Source: Centrapalus pauciflorus (taxonomy: Eukaryota > Streptophyta > Magnoliopsida > Asterales > Asteraceae). From it: 64,000 nt of DNA. This document shows, piece by piece, positions 58,847 to 64,000 of this stretch. Position numbers and translations under genes: made by a program. A model generated the notes under the pieces. That model worked only from the letters and a program-made list of their open reading frames with translations, searched no databases and was not told the DNA's origin. Each line of letters begins with the position of its first letter. Position 1 is the stretch's first letter. The stretch is taken from assembly GCA_020465985.1 (NCBI GenBank), contig JAANYP010007130.1, positions 97,130-161,129 of the forward strand, written 5' to 3'.

Positions 58847-61474
58847 ATGGAATTTGAAAATAGCAGCAGTGAATCTGGGCAAGGACTCAAAGTGCCTATG
58901 CTCAAGCCCACTGAGTTTGAGATGTGGAAACTCAGGATTCAACAGCATATTCAATTCATTGATTATGCCATATGGGAAGCTGTTGAATTTCCTCCTGCAG
59001 TTGATCCAGAACTTGATGCTGAGGGAAAACCAGTAAAAACTCCTCCAAAAACTGAACTTGAAAGGAAGGCTAGAATGAATGAAGTGAAAGCACTCACATT
59101 ATTACAAATAGCCATTCCTAATGCTTATCAACATCAGTTTAAAAAATTTTATACTGCTCACTCTCTTTGGAATGCCTTAGAGAAGAGGTTTGCTGGTAAT
59201 GCAAGTACCAAGAGAAATCAAAAGGACCTCTTGAAACAGCAGTATGAAAACTTTTCTGGTGGCAAGAATGAAAACCTCACTCAAATCTTTGACAGGTTCA
59301 ACAAACTGATAAGTGAACTGGAAAGTGCAAGGGTCAATCTGGATCAAGATGAGGTCAACAGAAAGTTTCTCAGATCTCTTGGAGAAGAATGGACAGTCTA
59401 TGCTGCACAGTGGAGAACAAAAGACACACTTGATGAGATAGAATTGGATGATCTATACAACAGTCTAAGAGTGTTTGAGACTGAAATTGATGCTAAAAAG
59501 AAATCCTTTTCTTATAATCACAACACTGCTCTTTTGTCCTCTGAAAAATCTAATAACTGTGATTCTTTTTCAGGTGGTGATGGCAATTCTGCTGAAACTC
59601 ATTATGAAGCTTTTGTTGCCAATGATGGATTATTTGCTCTAAATGTTGAAGACTTGGAACAAATCCATCCTGATGATCTTGAAGAGATGGATTTAAAGTG
59701 GCAACATGCAATGCTGACCATGAGAGCCAAAAGATTCCTGAAAAGAACTGGAAGGACCAACTTTCAAGCCAAAACAGATGGCAAACCATCTTTTGATAAA
59801 TCAAAAGTGGAATGCTATAAATGCCATAAGCTTGGTCACTTTGCCAGAGAATGTAGATCTCAAGGTCAACAACCATCAAGGACTTCACAGCCCATCCAAG
59901 CTTCCTCATCAACAGCACTTGTCTCTCAAGAAGACAATGTGTTTGACTGGAGTGATCAGACAGAGGAAGAATTCCAAAATCAAGCACTGATGGCAGAAAC
60001 CTCAAATGTCTCCTCAACTGAACTACCATCTGAGGTAAATTCTAAACTCTGCTCTCAATCATGCAAAAATATGGTTAAAAAGTACAGAGATCATAATGAG
60101 AGCATGTGCAAAACTCTAGCTAAGATGGAAGAAAGGAGATATGAATATATGCAAGCCATAGAAGATCTGGAAAAACAGATCAATGACTATAAGGATAATG
60201 AGCTTCAAATGGGGTATGATAGAAACTATCATGAATGGGAGAAAAAGGAACTCAATAAGAAAATAGAATCTTTGAATAAAAAGGTAGAAGAAACTGAACA
60301 GAAGGTGTTAGAGGCTAATGAGAAACTGAAATCTGTTAACATAGATTTAGGTAACTTCAAGTTAGCAAATCAAAAGCTAGAACACCTAATGGAAGTTCAA
60401 TTCAAAGATAGAGTCAAATCGCAGGTCAATCCCAAAGAAGGAATAGGATACAGAGCTACTCCACCTCCATATAATAACAAGTACATTCATCCAATGAGTG
60501 AAGTTGCTGATAGACTTGTCAATGAACCATTAGATGAGTCTATGACTATTGTAGATCCTATCCTTGACAGCAGTCCTGAACCAAAGGAAGATAAGAGTCA
60601 AAATAGAGACTGTGACACAAAGAGTGCACCCATAGAAGTCAAAGTTCCCAGTAAGAAAGGAAAAGAGAAGATGAGTGTATGCAATGCTACTCCACAAGTT
60701 TCTGTACATTCTAACTGTAACACTGCATCTTCATCAAAAGGAACAAAAAAAGGTAAAACTGTTTCTATCTGCACATGCCAAAAGCATGGTGTTCAAAAGT
60801 TTCCTAAACAACAGCAGGTAAGAGGAAACCAGAGAAACAAGAACCAGAAATTGACAGAAAAGTCTGGTGTTCCAATTCAAACTGTCAAAAGATGCTTTCA
60901 CTGTGGAAGGAAGAATCACTTAGCCAAGGATTGTTTTTACAAACCAGCTGTTGCAAAACAGACTGTACATCACACAAAATCAAATCCTAAACAGGCAAAG
61001 CACTCAAAAGTGAAACCTTCCACAGCAGCTCCAAAGAGAGCAGTTGATCACAGATTCTCAAAAGTTAATAAAAAACAGTCCACACATCAAAAACAAGTTT
61101 TGGCAAAGCCTAAATCAAGTTTTAAACAAATATGGTGTGTCAAGGACAAATCTGTTGCTCAAACTGCTAATGCAAAAGATCAGACTGCTAAGTCAAAATC
61201 TGATGTTAGTAGTGCAAAAAGTGAAACTGTTAGCACTACTAACACAGCTCAAGCTGCTGGGCACCAAACTGGAGCTGCTAGTGAATCATCTGAGACTGTC
61301 AGAAGAAAAGATGATCAAAATAATTGGATACTTCATATCATCACTAAATACTCTCCAAAGACTCCATCAGTAGATCTCACCAAATACAAGAAGTCAAAAA
61401 CAGTTTTTAGTTATGTCAATGTACAAGGCCAACCCAAAACCAATTTGGTTTGGGTTTACTCCACTACTAACTAA
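58847..61474 (+). CDS. SIRE-like Copia gag, 875 codons
   Basis: Structural protein of the retroelement particle. Starts MEFENSSSESGQG. The N-terminal domain is of the UBN2 type: FEMWKLRIQQHIQF, WNALEKRFAGNAS, FDRFNKLISELES, FLRSLGEEW. A CCHC knuckle, CYKCHKLGHFAREC (323-336), is followed by a predicted coiled coil at ~405-530 rich in E/K/L, then a basic Lys/Gln/Ser-rich region holding a second knuckle, CFHCGRKNHLAKDC (683-696). Intact across 875 codons. It ends TAA at 61472-61474; the protease lies in the +1 frame. At 875 residues it is long for Copia gag, which fits the SIRE/Maximus clade. Confidence 0.9.
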   Translation: MEFENSSSESGQGLKVPMLKPTEFEMWKLRIQQHIQFIDYAIWEAVEFPPAVDPELDAEGKPVKTPPKTELERKARMNEVKALTLLQIAIPNAYQHQFKKFYTAHSLWNALEKRFAGNASTKRNQKDLLKQQYENFSGGKNENLTQIFDRFNKLISELESARVNLDQDEVNRKFLRSLGEEWTVYAAQWRTKDTLDEIELDDLYNSLRVFETEIDAKKKSFSYNHNTALLSSEKSNNCDSFSGGDGNSAETHYEAFVANDGLFALNVEDLEQIHPDDLEEMDLKWQHAMLTMRAKRFLKRTGRTNFQAKTDGKPSFDKSKVECYKCHKLGHFARECRSQGQQPSRTSQPIQASSSTALVSQEDNVFDWSDQTEEEFQNQALMAETSNVSSTELPSEVNSKLCSQSCKNMVKKYRDHNESMCKTLAKMEERRYEYMQAIEDLEKQINDYKDNELQMGYDRNYHEWEKKELNKKIESLNKKVEETEQKVLEANEKLKSVNIDLGNFKLANQKLEHLMEVQFKDRVKSQVNPKEGIGYRATPPPYNNKYIHPMSEVADRLVNEPLDESMTIVDPILDSSPEPKEDKSQNRDCDTKSAPIEVKVPSKKGKEKMSVCNATPQVSVHSNCNTASSSKGTKKGKTVSICTCQKHGVQKFPKQQQVRGNQRNKNQKLTEKSGVPIQTVKRCFHCGRKNHLAKDCFYKPAVAKQTVHHTKSNPKQAKHSKVKPSTAAPKRAVDHRFSKVNKKQSTHQKQVLAKPKSSFKQIWCVKDKSVAQTANAKDQTAKSKSDVSSAKSETVSTTNTAQAAGHQTGAASESSETVRRKDDQNNWILHIITKYSPKTPSVDLTKYKKSKTVFSYVNVQGQPKTNLVWVYSTTN

Positions 61475-61919
61475 GCTGTTATTTGTGCAGGGCAACCACA
61501 GGTCTCCTCATAGGACAAGATGGCATCTGGACAGTGGATGCTCTAGGCACATGACAGGCAATTCTGAATGCTTGTCGAATTTCAAAGGATTTGATGGAGG
61601 TTTTGTTGCGTTTGGAGGCAACTCAAAAGGAGGTAAGGTTACAGGTAAAGGTACTGTAAATGCAGGCAACATGACATTCCATGATGTTTTCTATGTTGAA
61701 CAGCTTAAGTACAATTTATTGAGTGTCTCTCAAATCTGTGACAAACAAAACATTGTTCTGTTCACAGATTCTGAGTGCATTGTTCTTTCAAATGATTTCA
61801 AAATTCCTGAAAATCTTGTTTTACTTAGAACACCAAGAAAGGACAATGTTTACTGCCTAGACACAGCTCTTTTGACTAAAAGAGCACAATTGCCTCCCAT
61901 ACACCCTGAAACACACTGA
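61413..61919 (+). CDS. Copia protease and start of pre-integrase region
   Basis: Frame +1 relative to gag, overlapping its end. WHLDSGCSRHMTGN supplies the DSG active site (Asp codon 61530-61532), followed by LSNFKGFDGGFVAFGGNSKG, VFYVEQLKYNLLSVSQICD and NVYCLDTALL, which normally begins the GAG-pre-integrase domain. Then the match to the family stops: no HRRMGH-type zinc domain follows. The ATG at 61413 may not be the real start, since Copia pol is usually made by frameshifting or readthrough. Confidence 0.85.
   Translation: MSMYKANPKPIWFGFTPLLTKLLFVQGNHRSPHRTRWHLDSGCSRHMTGNSECLSNFKGFDGGFVAFGGNSKGGKVTGKGTVNAGNMTFHDVFYVEQLKYNLLSVSQICDKQNIVLFTDSECIVLSNDFKIPENLVLLRTPRKDNVYCLDTALLTKRAQLPPIHPETH
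61867..61884. repeat. Short perfect hairpin at the loss of pol similarity
   Basis: CTCTTTT-GACT-AAAAGAG. It lies where Copia pol similarity stops, a few tens of bases before the next ORF. Confidence 0.6.
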
Positions 61920-61938
61920 CCTTGAACCGTTCCATGAG

Positions 61939-64000
61939 ATGATGGACTTCCTCAGGCACTCCCATATACACTATGCACTCAATATTGACCCCACTATATA
62001 CATATCTCATATTGAGCAATTCTGGAATCATGCCTATGTTCAAACCATCAATGGAGTGCCTACCCTGACTTCCAAAATCGATGGTACTACCATCAATATC
62101 ACCGAGGAGTCCATCAGACATCATCTGCATCTTCAAGATGCCACATGTATAAAAGACCTATCTCTTACTGCTTTACACTTTGGTCTTCAAAATATTGGAT
62201 ATAGGGGTCCTGCTGATTCTTTTACTTTCTTGAAAGCACATTTTTCTCCTAAATGGAAATACCTTGTGCATATTATTCAGCAATGTTTAAGCCCCAAAAG
62301 AACTGGTTGGTCCGAATTTTCTTCAAATATTGCCACTGCCTTAGTGTGCTTTTCTACTGGCCAACAATTTAATTTTTCAAATATGATCTTTCAAGGAATG
62401 TTAAGGCATCATTCCTTGAAGCATGGGAAATTTTTGATGTATCCTCGATTTTTGGCAAAAATAATTGCACACACCTGCACTGCTTCAAATTTACATAAGA
62501 GGATATATGTTTCCCATAGGCACTCACTATCTTCAATCAAAAGGCTGATAAAGCCAAGTGCCAATTTTGTTAGCATTGATGCTCCATTGCCCTCTGCAAT
62601 GATGAACATCATCACAAGAAACAGAGGAGAGGGGCCTGAGCAGACACAGCCTAACATTACTGCTTCAACCCCAGGACCCCAACCCACTCCTCATGATACA
62701 GATATTCCCACTGATCCTTTTGTACAGCCCACACGCCCACTACAATACTTATATAAAAGGAAAAGGGGACGAGGAGCTCCTTCCTCCTCCTCCCTTAGAC
62801 AAGAGCCATATATCCCTGTGCAGGAGGATCCTTCTGCACAGAATATCCAAAGGGAACCAATTGAGGACACTCCCAACCTCAATCAGGAGGTGAACATCTC
62901 TTCTGAGACTGTTCATATGGGTTCTGTGGCTGGCACTACTGATGTCTCTGCACAAGAGGCACAGGACAGGGCCGACATCTCTAAGACCACACCCATGGCA
63001 ACAGCAAGTGTGCAAACACGAGCTGGAAGTCCCCAGTACCAAGAAAAGAGGGGCCCAGAGGTTCCTACTTCTGGTGTTAATGTCAGTGATAGACCACAAA
63101 CACCCCTGGTGTTATCTGATCTTGAGACTAGTCTGCAACTGATGCTCTTAACGGATCCAAAGCTGAAACCTGTTGTAACAATGTTGGAATACCAAATGTC
63201 CATCATTGCTGCACAGGGGGCACAAATTCATGCACTCAAACAGGCAGAAGCTGCTCACAATCAGAAACTGGCTAATCTACACAAAGGGTTTACTCTTTGT
63301 GGAAATAAGTTCATCAAACTAGAGCAGTTGATTCAAACCCATGTGGCAAAGGTTGTAGGTCCTTCTGACCAAACCAATGCTTCCAAAAAGGGGGAGAATC
63401 AGGAAGTTCCTGAACCAGTCCAAGCAGCTCCAACACCAACAGTCCAAGCAGCATCAACAGCTCCATCTTCTAGGCTAGCAGTCCCAATAGCTTCTCAAGC
63501 TGTTAGCCTAGAAACTCAAGCTGCTTCTACAAGAGCAACTGGAGTTGTTATAAGAGAAGGTATTCAAGCTCCATCCAGTTCAGTCCAAGCTACATCTTCT
63601 GCGACAAAAGATAAGGGCAAGGGTATTCTCATTGAGTCTCCAAAGCACAAGTTTTCTTCCAGAAAAGCCCAGATTGCCTTTGATGCTGAGATTGCCAGAA
63701 AATTAGCAGAAGAACAAGATCAGGCCTTAGACCAGCAAACCCATGCCCCAATGCAAGATGATGAAACCTTAGGAGATTACCTAAGAGGGTTTGTGGTCAA
63801 GCAAGGTGAAAGGAAGAGGAAGATGCCAACTGGGCATACCAAGGCTGAAAATAGAAGATTCTTGATCAATTTTGCCGTTGCAGCAGACATTCAAAAGAAA
63901 ATTGCTCAGTCCATGAGTACTGAAAGGCTGCAGGAAATACATGATAAAGAAATGGAGAAAAGAAAGAAAACAAGAGTCTCTTCAGCAGTTCAGCCAGTAC
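61939..64000 (+). CDS. Long uninterrupted retroelement ORF of unknown function, partial
   Basis: 687 codons open to the window end. Starts at one of two adjacent ATGs (MMDFLRHSHIHYALNIDP); the frame is open from 61876. A globular N-terminal region of about 230 residues (IYISHIEQFWNHAY, NITEESIRHHLHLQD, FLKAHFSPKWKYLVHIIQ, FLMYPRFLAKIIAHT) precedes Pro/Ser/Thr-rich sequence, a basic KRKRGRG (~274), a helical stretch (~395-475), VQAA/SQAV-type repeats and a Lys/Arg-rich end. No zinc knuckle, DDE, YVDD or RNase H motif, signal peptide or membrane segment is visible. I recall similar sequence in Asteraceae retroelements, auto-named 'synaptobrevin, longin-like', usually after pol; that name is unsupported. 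Confidence 0.8.
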   Translation, partial: MMDFLRHSHIHYALNIDPTIYISHIEQFWNHAYVQTINGVPTLTSKIDGTTINITEESIRHHLHLQDATCIKDLSLTALHFGLQNIGYRGPADSFTFLKAHFSPKWKYLVHIIQQCLSPKRTGWSEFSSNIATALVCFSTGQQFNFSNMIFQGMLRHHSLKHGKFLMYPRFLAKIIAHTCTASNLHKRIYVSHRHSLSSIKRLIKPSANFVSIDAPLPSAMMNIITRNRGEGPEQTQPNITASTPGPQPTPHDTDIPTDPFVQPTRPLQYLYKRKRGRGAPSSSSLRQEPYIPVQEDPSAQNIQREPIEDTPNLNQEVNISSETVHMGSVAGTTDVSAQEAQDRADISKTTPMATASVQTRAGSPQYQEKRGPEVPTSGVNVSDRPQTPLVLSDLETSLQLMLLTDPKLKPVVTMLEYQMSIIAAQGAQIHALKQAEAAHNQKLANLHKGFTLCGNKFIKLEQLIQTHVAKVVGPSDQTNASKKGENQEVPEPVQAAPTPTVQAASTAPSSRLAVPIASQAVSLETQAASTRATGVVIREGIQAPSSSVQATSSATKDKGKGILIESPKHKFSSRKAQIAFDAEIARKLAEEQDQALDQQTHAPMQDDETLGDYLRGFVVKQGERKRKMPTGHTKAENRRFLINFAVAADIQKKIAQSMSTERLQEIHDKEMEKRKKTRVSSAVQPV

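Noticed and set aside
59550..60029. 159-codon minus strand frame
   Set aside because: It is antisense to the intact gag and shows no domain.
62409..63206. Several minus strand frames of 63-116 codons
   Set aside because: All are antisense to the long + strand ORF and have no recognisable domain.

Overview
The window looks like nuclear DNA of a flowering plant, most probably a daisy-family (Asteraceae) species. It is AT-rich, its genes carry GT-AG introns, and it is dense in plant-type transposons: Ty3/Gypsy chromovirus, Ty1/Copia, PIF/Harbinger, hAT-type MITEs and long (TA)n tracts. The family guess rests on the long Copia gag and the extra retroelement ORF at the right end, which I recall from Asteraceae genomes; no search was run. 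I saw no tRNA, rRNA, CRISPR or bacterial features.

The only host gene I can support is a complete villin (actin-binding protein, VLN4-like) on the minus strand, from its start codon at 38680 to its stop at 7775. I reconstructed 22 coding exons by reading conserved protein segments and splice sites. They join without a frame break into 962 codons plus stop (2889 coding nt over 30.9 kb). The protein has six gelsolin-like repeats, a disordered linker with a 12-glycine run and a C-terminal villin headpiece. Two introns have GC donors and one exon is only 14 nt. A probable untranslated first exon with a short upstream ORF lies near 39.9-40.05 kb.

The gene is long because its introns hold transposons. 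Intron 13 (12318-23047) carries a solo LTR, a TIR element with a GC-rich core, a small MITE, and a full-length but disabled Copia element (17452-22834, TSD CAAAG) that itself contains a hAT MITE. Intron 10 carries a decayed Copia on the opposite strand and two nested hAT-type elements with intact 8-bp duplications. Intron 6 carries a hAT MITE, intron 3 a Tourist-like MITE and an exon-like fragment of unknown origin.

Left of the gene (1-7.7 kb) are LTR-derived repeats and degraded sequence. Right of it, 41.2-45.5 kb holds more LTR-type repeats, 45.9-47.1 kb a broken PIF/Harbinger transposase, and 47215-57125 a Gypsy chromovirus of Tekay type with a ~3 kb left LTR, a truncated right LTR, a chromodomain, four in-frame TAG stops, one frameshift and a 69-nt intron-like insertion in the reverse transcriptase. 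At 57.4-58.05 kb a small TIR element sits between two (TA)n tracts.

From 58084 to the window end lies the 5' part of a SIRE-like Copia element: LTR, primer-binding site, an 875-codon gag with two zinc knuckles around a coiled coil, a protease ORF, and then, where integrase would be expected, an uninterrupted ORF of at least 687 codons (61939 to beyond 64000) with no recognisable pol domain. This gag-protease-unknown-ORF arrangement is the most unusual thing in the window.
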